Assembly (NCBI GenBank): GCA_019400425.1
Contig: JAFREE010000015.1
Location: 186,001 to 250,000, forward strand
Reading direction: 5' to 3'
Length of the DNA stretch: 64,000 bases
From: Hymenochaete sp. R1
Lineage: Eukaryota; Basidiomycota; Agaricomycetes; Hymenochaetales; Hymenochaetaceae
Part shown: positions 1 to 11,290 of the stretch, piece by piece
Layout of the letters: each line of letters starts with the position of its first letter
Position numbering within the stretch: position 1 is the first letter of the stretch
Position numbers and translations under genes: made by a program
The notes under the pieces: generated by a model
Database searches by the model: none
Told to the model about the DNA's origin: nothing
What the model saw: only the letters and a program-made list of their open reading frames with translations

Positions 1-795
1 CTTTAACAATTATACCTTCCGCAAGTAACTGACGCCCATTCTAAGGTGCAAGGACGTGCCTGTTTCCATTGCTCATTGTCCGGCATCACCGTGCGCTTTT
101 TCTGTGCATGTTAAAGAAACCGACTGTTTGTCCGCCCGCCCATCCGCGCCCATTCACTGAAACCCCGCCAGTAGCCGTTGGTTCCATTCGGGCCCGTAAG
201 GGCTCATGCAAGGCGCCTATTCCAGGCTCGCAGGCGCTTCCACATCAAACAAGAGGCACGGAAGTAGGGCTCGTGGGTCATAACAGGTCATAACGCTGCT
301 TCTGAGGCACTTATGGCTCATAAATATTTTGATTCCGGCAAGTCATCCCCGCTCATCGCGACACGTGCATCGATCTGGGCGCCACAAGCGCCCACTTTCA
401 TAAACGTAAATCATCCGTGCTATTCAGTACCGCATGGTCCGTGATCTTCATGAGTCTGCTCCCGAGGTTATGAAGACCGAGATTGGAAGGGTAGATTGAA
501 ATTCGTGCAAAACTTTTTTTGGTGGGAATGCGCGATTCCGGTGAGCTGTGCTGCTGCTTATTAGTCGATCACTGGCGCCCAGGCTGAAATGCCCTTTTTT
601 TGTTCGTGCGGGAGAGTGTGTGAGTGACTGTTTCTGATATAGAACACGTTCGTAAAGAGTCATTAGGGAAGTCAGAAGCAAAGGGTGGGCTTATGTGGTG
701 CCTGCTCGACGCTTGATTTCCTGAGACCACGGACTTTTTGCACTTGATGCCATAATGTTGTGGAAGTTGTCGCTTATGGGGCATGATCTATGGTG
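1..795. other. left-edge non-coding stretch
   Basis: I see no convincing gene here. The open frames are short and show neither splice-consistent extension nor recognisable motifs. The right end is the promoter side of the LysM gene. Confidence 0.5.
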
Positions 796-803
796 TATAA
801 AAG
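796..803 (+). promoter_or_regulatory. TATA box of the LysM gene
   Basis: TATAAAAG lies 121 bp before the ATG at 924 and is followed by a pyrimidine-rich leader. Position and sequence fit a core promoter element. Confidence 0.6.
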
Positions 804-923
804 ACGAGGGGAACTCGTAACTGGCCCTTCAGCAAATCTTCAAGGTTTTGCCTCATACCTTTGCCCCATACTAGTATTGCTTCTTCTTCAACTCCCCAGC
901 CCATTCCCTATCCCCTACTCGCA

Positions 924-1580
924 ATGTTTGCCAAACTCTCTGCAGCCATTGTGGCCTTGACGTTTTCAACACTCGGTATGTTCTATACGTATCTAGTGGG
1001 AAGTATATCTTACATTCTACATTCCAGTCTCTGCTCAGAGCGACTGCGCCAGGTCTTACACAATCCAGTCCGGAGACAACTGTGACACCATTGCATCTGC
1101 ACAACATGTATCTACGTGAGCGCTCTTACGTCGACGAACTTTATCAATCCTTCTGAACACCCATTCTTTGAAGGTATCAGCTCCATTTTGTGAACCCGGT
1201 GATCAACGACGCCTGCACGAACCTGGCCGTTGGGCAGGTAATGTCGAACTTTACTGAACCCCGTTTGTTATATTTATTAACGCATGTGTATAGGTACTTT
1301 GCCTCGGTATCACCGGACAGGACTGCCAGACCACACATGTGGTCCAGAGTGGCGACTCGTGTCCTTCGATTGAAGCTGGTGCGAGCATCGACCAGGCGAC
1401 GCTCCTGCACAATAACCCTAACGTGAACGCTGATTGCTCGAACCTCCGGATCTCGAGTGTGAGTTTGTTTTTTTTTCCCAAGAAAGTTCGACTTCATCTC
1501 ATCGCTAATGCATGAAAATTTTTTGCATCTAGGTTCTGTGCACCTCGTTCCAGCTGTTCAACTACACGACTACTGCTTAA
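924..1580 (+). CDS. secreted two-LysM domain protein (LysM effector-like)
   Basis: Five exons (924-975, 1028-1115, 1174-1237, 1294-1458, 1533-1580) splice in phase to a protein of 138 residues. A hydrophobic signal peptide of about 20 residues is followed directly by two LysM domains. The first contains YTIQSGDNCDTIA and FVNPVINDACTNL; the second contains HVVQSGDSCPSIEAG and NNPNVNADCSNL. This is the usual fungal LysM pattern with paired cysteines. The family binds chitin oligomers outside the cell, either shielding the hypha or dampening host chitin sensing. There is no catalytic domain and no membrane anchor. The ATG is the first in the exon and gives a good signal peptide. The LysM assignment is firm; a role as an effector is inference from size and architecture. 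Confidence 0.9.
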
Positions 1581-2520
1581 AGTTGAAACTTGTTATTAGG
1601 TATTGTTTGTCAAGGGGAGCTGAAATGAGCGGCATTGTCTGGGGTCTATTTTTTTCTTTACTTTCTACAGGGCTTGTGTGTACTCTTATAGGGAAATAAC
1701 AAAGGTCGTAACAGACATTCATTTTCTATGATAAATTAAATCGATTGTTGAGTGTGTTGTAAAAGGACTTCGGAAATTAAAGTAATACAAATATGGGCAA
1801 TGAGCTTAGTCGCCGCGCTCCAAGTTGGGTGCACGGGCTTATGCGATTCTTACGCCTCTGCTAAGCTTACTGCTGTTCCTGCTAATAAGGTGCAAGACAC
1901 AAGAAGTGTGCATCCCCCCCTCTGTGATTTCCTTACTGGTAACCAGTACTGCTACTGATCAAGCCATCCAGTAAGTGTGTGGGAATGCACGGACTTACAC
2001 AACCTGAGCAGGCGTGAGAACCGCAAGCCCGCGCGCATCGAATAGGACCTCATGCCGGTGTTGTTTTCTAACTACTTCATCGTCGGTGCAGGTCATCAAT
2101 GTGAGTGTAGCTAGTCGTATGAATACCCGAGAACTCTAAGAATATTCTTCGAAGCTCTTATGCATGTGGTTCTTCTGCTCAGCTGACATTCTAAAATAGT
2201 GTCGAAAAGTTCAAGTTCAATTCTGCAATATTCTAACGCCTAGAAAACGTGCTTGGAAACAAGCTCTTGCTATACAAAGGCTCCCTGACTCGGACTCACA
2301 CATATCCAAAAACCTGGGTCTGAAGCAAGAAAGTACCGAATACATGACTCTGGGAACGCTTCGTATGCCACTCACACCCGTAACCAGATGTCTGGTAACG
2401 AGTTTACACGGTGGCCTGTTTCTGGTGTACAGTGCGGGCCGCTGGTGAGCAGATATCTTTCACGACGAACATTGGCCAAGAATAACTTCCATATGGCAAT
2501 GTTGGGAAGTTTCATAAAGC
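1581..2520. other. intergenic region between the LysM gene and phosphatase A
   Basis: Nearly 1 kb without a supportable gene. Several short open frames occur, but none joins across introns or shows a motif. Confidence 0.5.
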
Positions 2521-2528
2521 TATAAAAG
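2521..2528 (+). promoter_or_regulatory. TATA box of phosphatase A
   Basis: TATAAAAG lies 51 bp before the ATG at 2579. Confidence 0.65.
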
Positions 2529-2578
2529 AAAGTCAATGGTAATGAACAGAAAACGGGACCGTCTCTGCTCCGTCTAGG

Positions 2579-5086
2579 ATGTCCCTAATCTCTGCTCTTC
2601 TGACTTCCGTTGGTCTGTCTCTCCCGGCCTACGCAACATTGCCCAGTCTACGTCCAGATGCAGCTTCTGCCTCTTCTTCCAACTTACCTTCTGCCGCGTC
2701 TCCTGCACTTTCCTTCACTCTAGCTTCCTTCGAACCAGGACAGTCTACCTCGTTCAATTTTCCTCCTACAGATGCCAGCAACGCAGCCTCTTCTTTCGAT
2801 TCGTTCTTCCCCGATGCTTCAGAGGTTGGGTTCCCAGGCCCTAGTGCGACAGGCGACGAAGCCGAGGAAGTTGCGACTGCACCAGTATCACTATTTCCTC
2901 TCCATACCGCTGCATTTCCTCTCGTCCAACCGACAGTTTTCGTTGATAGCAGCTCTTCAGACTCCGATTCCGATTCCGAAGATGACGCAGAGGATTCCGA
3001 CCCATCAGAAATGGACTGGGAATCTGACTCGGACTCTGGATCGGACTCAGACTCAGACTCGGACTCGGACCCAGAGGAAGACTTCAATGTACTCAGCTCG
3101 TGGGGAAACTTGTCGCCCGTCTTCGCCTCTTCTTTTGGCTTCCCTCCCTCTGTCTCCGAACGCGTTCCAGACGAATGCGAACTCACTCAAGTGCACCTAG
3201 TGCATCGCCATGGTGCGAGGTATCCTACAACGGGCTCCTCACCCTCGACTTTTCCACCTAAGCTATTGAATGCGACCGTCAATGGAACCGGATTCCGAGC
3301 AACAGGCCCTTTGGCATTTCTTAACGATTGGGAGTACAAAGTAAGAGAGAGACACACACTGGCACAAACTTTCGTTTCTGCTTTTTCATATTGACCCATT
3401 CGCAGCTCGGAGCAGAAATTCTCACTCCGTTCGGAAGACAACAATTGTTCGTCACCCGTCTCATTAAGTATCATTTATCCAAGACGCTGACCCCGATATC
3501 GAACAGATTTGACCTCGGCATCGAGTTTCGTATGAAGTATGGCGAGCTGCTCGAGGAGTTTGCCAATTTGCCGGTCTTCCGGACGACGAGTGAAGCACGT
3601 ATGGTTCAATCAGCGTACGCCCGAGCCAATCCAAAGGCTTAAACACGATCACTTCAAAAAAGAAAAAGAAACTGAGGCATCTACAGCCAGAACTTTGCAG
3701 CCGGATTTTTCGGCGTGCCCGACTTCCTCACCGACTATCGTCAACTGATTATGATCGAGAACCAAGGGTTTAACAACACGTTAGGAGTTTCTTGTGCGAA
3801 TCACGATACCAACCCTTCCATCAGTGGATTGGGTGGCACTGCTAGCTCTGCATGGGCGAATATCTACTTGCAGAACGCTACTGCGAGATTGAACGGGTTT
3901 CTGGATAGTACTGCGAACGGGAGCTTGGTGTTCGATGTTCAGGATGCACTTGCGATGCAGCAGCTCTGTGCGTACGAGGTACGGGGATCATGCCAGTGAA
4001 TAATATGGGTGATCAGCATGAGTGATATGCTCACTGGCTGGACTCTCACGTATAGACGAACGCACTAGGATTCTCGAGTTTCTGCGACCTCTTCACGCAA
4101 GAAGAGTGGGAAGGATTCAATTACTTCATAGGTGTTCCGCCTCTTTTTTCCGATTTCGGTTTGAGTTTCGGATTCGAGCCGTCTAACGACCATTTTGACA
4201 GATCTTGGGTTCTGGTACAGCGAAGGCCCAGGAGGTCCGACAGCAGCTGCTATCGGCATAGGCTACGTCGCCGAGCTCGTCTCTCGTTTGACCCAAACTC
4301 CCATTGTGGACCACAACTCCACGACCAACTCGACGATCACGGACAATAACGTCACGTTCCCGTTGAACCAGCCGATTTACGTAGACGCGACGCATGATAC
4401 TGAGGTAGCTGCAAGTGAGTCATAGAATTTTTGGAAAAGTCCTCTCGAAAGTCTTTGACTTTCTAAATAAATTGAAAACCCGCGCGTCGTAGTCACCGTC
4501 GCCATGAACTTCACCAGCCTAGCTGGTAACGGACCCCTTCCCATCGATCACGTCCCAGATAACCAAGTACGTCCAAACCTATTCCCCACCAACGATCCAT
4601 GATGTACATGTATATCGTACCGTTCAAAACATGCACATTCTCACCGACACGACTGACATCGCACGACAGACATACTTCGTCAACGCCATCGCGCCCTTCG
4701 CCTCCCGCCTAGTAGGCCAAGTCATGACCTGTCCGTGCCCAACTTCGCCCACAGGCACGGACCAGTACATCCGCTGGGTCCTCAACGAAGGCGTCGTCCC
4801 CCTTTCTGGTATCGCAGGCTGTCCTGCACCGCCCAGTGTCACCACAAACACAAACACGAGCACGGACTCCAAGACCCGCTCGTCGACCTCAGACTCAGAC
4901 TCGGACTCAGACTCGGGCACATTCGTACCAGAATCACATGGACTGTGTCCGATCGCTACGTTCGTCACCGCTATGCGCCGCCGTTTGGAAGAGGTGGACT
5001 TTGACTTTGCTTGTAATGGGGACTTTGCGCCTCCTCCTATTGGTGCGGGGGGGATCGTGGACGGGTTGCCGCCCCGGTCTGAGTGA
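2579..5086 (+). CDS. secreted histidine acid phosphatase / phytase-like, paralog A
   Basis: Eight exons (2579-3340, 3406-3446, 3507-3614, 3687-3978, 4056-4131, 4202-4414, 4493-4566, 4670-5086) give about 660 residues. The N-terminus resembles a weak signal peptide. The histidine phosphatase signature RHGARYP is at residues 210-216, and the C-terminal catalytic HD pair is in VDATHDTE. These are the nucleophilic His and the proton donor of the family, which releases phosphate from phytate and other monoesters. Residues of about 122-167 are an almost pure Ser-Asp tract, with a second short one near residue 590. Both are encoded by hexanucleotide repeats and are absent from paralogs B and C. The second intron (3447-3506) starts with a weak GTTCGT donor and is open in frame, so a 20-residue retained form is possible; the paralogs support splicing. 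Substrate specificity cannot be read from the sequence. Confidence 0.88.
3023..3070 (+). repeat. Ser-Asp coding hexanucleotide repeat in phosphatase A
   Basis: Imperfect tandem GACTCG/GACTCA hexamers encode alternating Ser and Asp. They form the core of a longer acidic segment (about 2940-3080). The tract sits just before the conserved domain and is missing in both paralogs. Confidence 0.85.
4886..4916 (+). repeat. second Ser-Asp coding repeat in phosphatase A
   Basis: A shorter run of the same TCAGAC/TCGGAC hexamers encodes SDSDSDSDS in the last exon. It lies at the position where paralog B has a threonine/serine-rich loop. Confidence 0.8.
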
Positions 5087-5676
5087 GTGGATGTGCCAAG
5101 CTTGTCTCGAAAATTCGAATCGGTCAACTTGAAGAATCAGGGATCAAGAGGAGGTGGGCGTTAGTGGTGGCGGTGAAGTGTACGGTTGCAGCTCAATATG
5201 CACGAGTAGAAGTAGGTCAGAATGGAAATAGTCGTGAATTTGAATCTCTGTGCGTTATAAGTATTAAGTATCGAGTACGTGTGTCACGTTTTTCGCAGTT
5301 CGCTGCACACTGGGAGAAAGGAACGTGAAAAATAAAACTTCGTTGGATGGGCTACACAGCCACTGACGCGTAAACAACGCGTAAATAAAGCTAGCTAATG
5401 CCAATGTCCGCGTCATTGTCATTGTCAGTGTCTGGGTGTACAGGACCAAAAATAGAAAGGGGGGCGGGCTGGGGTGGAGGGTGAGAGAAAAATAGAAAAT
5501 ACGCCCTATTACATACCCATAACATACGCATGATCGTTAGCCTACCAAAACGAACAAGAACAAGAAGAACAAGAAGCCATCGAAAAAGGGTGTTCCCAAG
5601 AATCCCGAACCCACTACACATCCGAATCCGAGTCCAACCAACACCTCACTACCCCATTACCTCAACCTCAACCTCA
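5087..5676. other. intergenic region between convergent phosphatases A and B
   Basis: This is the tail-to-tail gap between paralogs A and B. It holds the 3' ends of both transcripts; I see no further gene or clear terminator motif. Confidence 0.5.
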
Positions 5677-8042
5677 CTACCGAGCCGGCGGCCTCCCATC
5701 CACGATCCCCCCCGACCCGACAGGCGGCACGCCAATCTCGCCATTACAGTCAGAGTCAAAGTCCACTTCTGCGAGACGCTGCTGCATTGCGGAGATGAAG
5801 GTCGTTAGGGGGCAGAGGCCTTCGGATTCGGGGGTGAAGGGTGTAGAGCTGGAGGTGGTGGTAGAGGTGGTGGTAGAGGAAAAGGATGAATTGAGGTTGG
5901 ACGGGGAAGGACAGCCTGCGATGCCGGAGAGGGGGACGACGCCTTCGTTGAGCACCCAGCGGATGTATTGGGTTGTTGAGCTCCCTGATGACGAGGAGGA
6001 GGAAGAGGAAGAGGCGGAGGAAGAGGGGCAGGTCATCACTTGGCCGACCATGCGCGAGGCGAAGGGGGCGATGGAGTTGACAAAGTATGTCTGTGGTCGC
6101 GATACGGAGTAAATGTAAGAGTCAAAGACGTTAGAATGGATCCAATGAGATGTCAACGGAAGATGGGAACGGACCTGGTTGTTGGGTATGTGGTCGGTGG
6201 GCAACGGCCCGTTCGCGTTCAAAGTCGTGAAATTCATCGCAACGATGACTATCCAAGAAGAAAGGGGACACGGGTTCGACTTTATCAGCACATCCGGTTC
6301 TTTCAACTTATCCAAAAAAAAAACCCCCAATAAAATGACTGACTGGAGCTGATATCTGTATCATGCGTCGCATCCACGTATATCGGCTGGTTCAACGGAA
6401 ACGTCACCTCGCTATCCGTGATAGTCGCGTTCGTGCTCGAGTTGTGGGACGCGATGGGCGTGCCGGTGAGACGCGCGACGAGCTCGGCGACGTAGCCGAT
6501 GCCCACAGCCGCCGTGGTTGGGTTCCCCGGGCCGTTTCCGTACCAAAAGTCCAGGTCTGAACGGGGTGGTTGAGAAGACATGAGAGGGGAAGGGGGAAGT
6601 TAGTGGAGATGGGCGTACCGATGAAGTAACGGAAGCCGTTCCATTCTTCTTGTGTGAAGAGGTCGCAGAAGCTCGAGAAGCCGAGCGCGTTGGTCTGCAG
6701 TAGAGATCAGCCACGTCCAACAAGCAAGTGTCAAAGACCGATGAAGAAAGAAAAGGAGAATGTTTGGGTGTCACGTATACAAAAACATATCTACACACCT
6801 CATACGCACACGCCATCTGCATCGCAACAGCGTCTTCCACACCAAACACCAACCCCCCACCAGCCCCACTATCCAAAAACCCATTCAACCTGCCCACCGC
6901 ATCCTGCAAGTACACCTCCGCCCACGCCGCCGCCGCCTCCGACCCGAGCCCGCCAATAGTCGCGTTCAGATCATGGTTCGCGCAAAAGGTTGCGAGCGTG
7001 TTGTTGAATGCGGTCGCGGATGAGTTTGCGTAGGTCTCGATAGTGATGAGTTGTCTGTATGCGGTCAGGAAGTCGGGAATGCCGAAGAAGCCTGCGGCGA
7101 AGTTTTGGCTGGAGAAACAGATGTCAATTTCATTCTGCTTTCCTCCTTCCATGATGTATAGTTGAGATAGTGGCTCACGCGGATTGGACCATTCGCTCCT
7201 CGCTTGTGGTACGGAAGACGGGGAGATTTGTGAAATTCTTGAGGAGTTCGCCGTACTTGACTCGAAACTCGACGCCAAGGTCAAAGCTGGGAGTCCATCA
7301 TATGTTAGACATGTACAATCAATTTAGCATGATACACGATACACGTACAGCTGCTGCCGACCGAAAGGCGTCAAGATCTCCGCTCCAAGCTACATATTTT
7401 CATTGAGCACAAAACAGCTTCAAAAATCTGCTACCAATTGACCTTGTACTCCCAAGAATTCAAAAACGCCAACGGCCCCGACGCTGTAAACCCGGTCCCA
7501 TTCACAGTCGCATTCAATACTTTTGCCGCAAACCCAGCCGGCGTAGAGGCCGAGGAGCCAGAAGTCGGGTACCGTGCCCCATGACGATGGAGCAAATGGA
7601 CTTGGGTGAGCTCGCACGCGTCCGGGACGCGTTCAGACACGGAGGACGGGAAGCCAAAGTTGGAAGCGAAGACGGGGGAGAGGTTTCCCCAGGATTTGAG
7701 GACGTTGAAATCAGGGTCAGGGAGCGAAGTGGTGTTGTCGACGTCTTCGAATGTGTCTGGCTGGACAAGAGGGAAGGCGGCTGTGTGTAGAGGGAAGAGC
7801 GGGATGGGAGCCGTTACGACTTGTTCGGCCTCGTCGCCTGTCGGGGTAGGGCCTGCGAAGCCTACGTCGGATGCGTCGGGGAAGAAGGAGTCGAGGGAGG
7901 CGGCTGCGTTTGGGGCATCTGTGGGTGGGAAGAGAAAAGAGGTCGACTGGCCTGGTTGGAAGGAGGATGAAGTCTGGGTAGCATCGACGCATACAGTTAG
8001 AGTGAGAGCAGCGAGGAGCCGAAGGAGAGGGAGAAAGGACAT
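5677..8042 (-). CDS. secreted histidine acid phosphatase / phytase-like, paralog B
   Basis: Eight exons on the minus strand (8042-7443, 7389-7349, 7286-7179, 7108-6799, 6694-6619, 6556-6344, 6248-6175, 6090-5677) give about 611 residues. Six internal boundaries match those of paralog A, with exons of exactly 41, 108, 76, 213 and 74 nt in both. A clear signal peptide (MSFLPLLRLLAALTLTVCVDA) leads the protein. RHGARYP is at residues 153-159 and the catalytic HD pair is in VDATHDTD. Where A has its Ser-Asp tract, B has a short ordinary linker. Instead it carries a run of more than ten serines at 5990-6035 and a Thr/Ser cluster in the last exon. Secretion and phosphomonoesterase activity are expected from the family. 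The first donor is GTCAAT, weaker than its counterpart in A. Confidence 0.9.
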
Positions 8043-8087
8043 CTTTGAAAGTCGACTCGACCGAGTCTCAACCCGATCCTTTTTATT

Positions 8088-8095
8088 ATTTTATA
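8088..8095 (-). promoter_or_regulatory. TATA box of phosphatase B
   Basis: TATAAAAT on the minus strand lies 46 bp before the ATG at 8042. Confidence 0.6.
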
Positions 8096-8356
8096 CTCTG
8101 TGGAATGAATTTGAATTTCAAAGACGGCGGTCAGGCTAATCCCAATCCCTCGTGATCGCGAGCACGTTCGTCCCATCCATCACAAGTACAAGTGCTGCCC
8201 ATCTGCTTGTTTGTAAATCATAACCATCAAATATCAATAATAATGTAAAAGCACTCACACACCGCGTTCGTCGGCCAGGCCCATCACATCACTCCCCATG
8301 CCATTCATTCCCGTTTTAGATCCACCACTGGTACATCTCGCCCTGGATGGGGCCGT

Positions 8357-8391
<35 letters not shown>
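8357..8391. repeat. five perfect copies of a 7-bp repeat
   Basis: CACGGTG is repeated five times head to tail in the upstream region of phosphatase B. Each unit embeds CACGGTG, close to an E-box, but a regulatory role is only a guess. Confidence 0.9.
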
Positions 8392-8392
<1 letters not shown>

Positions 8393-8692
8393 TATTACTG
8401 GATCAACTGTTCCCTTCATTTCCGCGTGAGCTTCATGTGGACAGCGATCAAAAATAGCAGGTCTTCGAGATGGGTTGATAGATGAATGGGTTGGATGGTG
8501 GTGGAAGATCCTGGGAGGGTTCGTAATCGTGAGGGAAACAGCTCGAGGCTCAGGTTCAAAGAGTCAAGAACACCGTCAAGACAGAGTCCTCGCAAATCCG
8601 GTAGATCTACCGTCTACGGGATACTGCGCGCTCACATGACCCCATCGCGTCACTCAACTCTGTTTGCACATCTTTGTCCCAATCAATCACAC

Positions 8693-8712
8693 TGACTGAC
8701 TGACTGACTGAC
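8693..8712. repeat. (TGAC)5 microsatellite
   Basis: Five perfect tetranucleotide units in the intergenic region. Confidence 0.9.
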
Positions 8713-9010
8713 AGTCATCTCATCTCTCTCTTCCCCCTCCAACTCGTATCACCCACTTTAAATAAAGTATCTATTGCTATCCACAACGTCCGTATACACA
8801 AAGCTGGTATGTCGTGCAAGGTATTATGTAAATAAGTGTACATGGATTCAAAATCAGAAAGAAGAAAAAAAAAAGTTCATCACTCACAACCGATGAGACT
8901 ACGACCGAGAAACTACCTCAACAACAACAGCAGCGATCGAATGAAGAATAAAAAACATGTGCAAAGAATACAGCCCCAGGCAGCACTTCAGAGAACCCAA
9001 AGCCAAAGTT

Positions 9011-10657
9011 CTAATGTAATTGAAAGCCCCGGTTATGCCTCACCCTCACCGCTTCAGGCCTCGTCGACGCATTCGGCATCCCCTCCCAAATCGGATCCAC
9101 ATCAGGCCCATCCAAGTCCCCAGCCCCATCCCACCCCCAACACCACACATGCTCCGGCCCAGGGACAAACCCAATCTCCTCCGCCTCCTCCTCCACAAAC
9201 AACCGATCATGCGGCCCGAACCAGCTCCTATCTTGCGGGTCCGAGCGCGGGTCGTCCGGGAGGCCCCCGAGGCGAGTGTACCCGCGGATGGCGGAGAGGT
9301 TGCGTCGCGGCGGGTGGACGATCTCGAACACTTTGTTGTCGTACGCGAGCTTCACGCGCGGGACCATGATGATGCGGCCGTAGCCCGCCGCCCAGTAGTC
9401 GTTGCAGAGAAGAGAGCATTCGGAGGCGGAGCACTCGTTTTGGCGGATACGCGCCATGCGGAAGCGCACGTAGGGGGCGGCGTAGAGGGGTGCGGGGTCT
9501 AGGACGGCGATACCGTTCCAGCACGATTGAACCTGGATGGGGAGGTGTCGTTGGAATCGTTCGGAGGACGCTTGGTCGTGGAAGACGTCTTCGAACGGGG
9601 TGTTTTCAAGTGCGGTTCCGTTGATGTCGCGAGCGACCCAGTTGTCGTAGAACACAGGTTGACGCTAGCATACAGTATTAGTTCAGCCATAAAAGATAGA
9701 AGCGCGTTAGTGGGGAATACTTGCAATTTCGTCATGATACATGTAATCTGCGGCGCAAGTCACGCCGGCGTTCTGTCTTCGGCTCTGCCATATGAGCTCG
9801 AGTATGTCGTCTACGCAGGGAAGAATGTCATTCATGAAGATGACGGTATCAAAGTACTCGTTTTCAGAGTCTCTGAGCTCATAAAGGGGTGCCATAGCAG
9901 CATTTCGGACTTCCGCAAGATATTCGATTCGGTGCGCGTGGATACCCCTCTTCCTACTACTCGACTTGATGATGACGCGCATACCAACGCTATGCATCAG
10001 CGCATCAAAGATCCTAAGCAACGCTTGCGTCTGGTCAGACGACCCGTTCTCATAAATCGACACAAACACGTTCTGGTACCCCACAATCGCCCCAATCTTG
10101 AACATGGTCGAGAACAGGTCCGGGATAACATCGAAGGAATTGTACAAGTTGATGGCGAAGAAGTATTTATGGTTCTGAGGTGCCAGGTCCCGTCGGATCC
10201 GTTTCGGAAAGGAAGCGGCGTAAGCGGCGTTGGCGGCGTCGTCGAGGCCGTTGAAACCGAGTCCCAGTGAGCTCACCCATGAGGATTTCGAGGACGCTTG
10301 GTGTCCTATGAGATGCTCATATCTGTCAATAGCCTGCTCAGCATAAAGCGACTGTACGTTCCGAGTACACTCGCGAGTGTATCTCGGAGTTAAAGTGGTG
10401 AGGAGTTCGAGGACGCGCTTGCGCTGCTTGAGCGTGGGGACCGCGATAGGGTGTTTAGGAGCATACGAGCCAAACGAAGAGTGTAAAGTAGACAAACGGC
10501 CTCCGCGCCACCCGGACCCAGAGTCTTTGTCCTTGGACGAGTTGGAGGATAGGCGAGCGAGAAGGAGGCCGAGACAGACGCCAATGACGAGGAGAAGGGG
10601 CGCAGGCAGTCGGAGGCGGGTTAAAGTGGCAAGGGGACCTCGGCCTTTGAGAGCCAT
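9011..10657 (-). CDS. CAP59/CMT1-type alpha-1,3-mannosyltransferase-like protein (GT69)
   Basis: Two exons (10657-9725, 9664-9011) give 528 residues. The start is the first true ATG; the frame is open upstream but has no ATG. Residues of about 9-40 contain one hydrophobic segment after a basic stretch, as expected for a type II Golgi enzyme. The luminal part shows the family hallmarks: FFAINLYNS, SIYENGSSDQT, IFMNDILPC and later QSCWNGIAV. Cryptococcal CMT1 and CAP59 of this family act in capsule or cell-surface glycan synthesis. In a non-capsulated mushroom the acceptor is unknown. The only phase-consistent intron (9665-9724, 60 nt) begins GCAAGT and is therefore a GC-AG intron; using the nearby GT would break the conserved QPVFYDNWVARD segment. 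Confidence 0.87.
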
Positions 10658-10723
10658 TGATAGGCCTTCAACGTTGGCGTCAGCGTCGGCAGCGAAGACG
10701 ACGGGGTGGGGCCGGGGACACAC

Positions 10724-11290
10724 AAGTGAGACTCAAGAGTTTGAGCGACAAGCGTGGACGGATGAACGGAACGGCTAAGTGCTGGCGGCGTGTCCGTGGA
10801 AAAGGTTTTGGCCGACTTTGAGAAAAAGAAAGCCGCGAAGCGAATTCACAGCGTGAAGAGGTGATCGACGTATTTGATTTATCACATGACTTCATGATGA
10901 CAGCGTGGGTAAGTCAATACTCTTTGGGCTTATGAACTGCTATACAACAGTACGTAAGCACGCACGATGGTGCAGGAACTCGTAAGGAAGATATTGAGTC
11001 GGTCCACGATATCCTCAAGACAAGGTGCGTTTCCAAAGATACTGTCTTTATGCTAGGTTTTGACTTAAGTATTACAGGCTTCAAGAACTCATGTGAGTTT
11101 ATTTGCATAAGTTGCTGGTCGGAAGCGGTCTTTGGAACTTGGAAATGGCCAAACGTTGGATGGATTGGTGTTGTTGCAGGCCAAAGAGCACGAGCTTTGG
11201 GAACTTTGTGCCGGGGACATGAGCACCTATGTGGAAGGATTGGACAATATGGGCTTGAGCTGACGACGTACCGATTTCCTAGATTAAAAC
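10724..11290. other. intergenic region with a possible small unresolved gene
   Basis: From 10894 on the plus strand several short coding-like exons with good splice signals can be joined (see findings). The last junction is out of phase, so no CDS is called. The right end is the promoter of the eL34 gene. Confidence 0.4.

Larger units (their letters stand above)
8096..9010. other. promoter region of phosphatase B and 3' flank of the glycosyltransferase
   Basis: No gene is supportable. The stretch contains two short tandem repeats, listed separately. Confidence 0.5.

Noticed and set aside
2629..3186. Long minus-strand open frame rich in Ser/Glu over phosphatase A
   Set aside because: Antisense shadow of the Ser-Asp repeat. 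The plus-strand gene is supported by paralogs and catalytic motifs.
5795..6112. Plus-strand frame with poly-Glu
   Set aside because: Antisense of the poly-Ser loop of phosphatase B.
9527..10270. 247-codon plus-strand frame across the glycosyltransferase
   Set aside because: Antisense to the GT69 gene and spans its intron. Composition mirrors the real gene.
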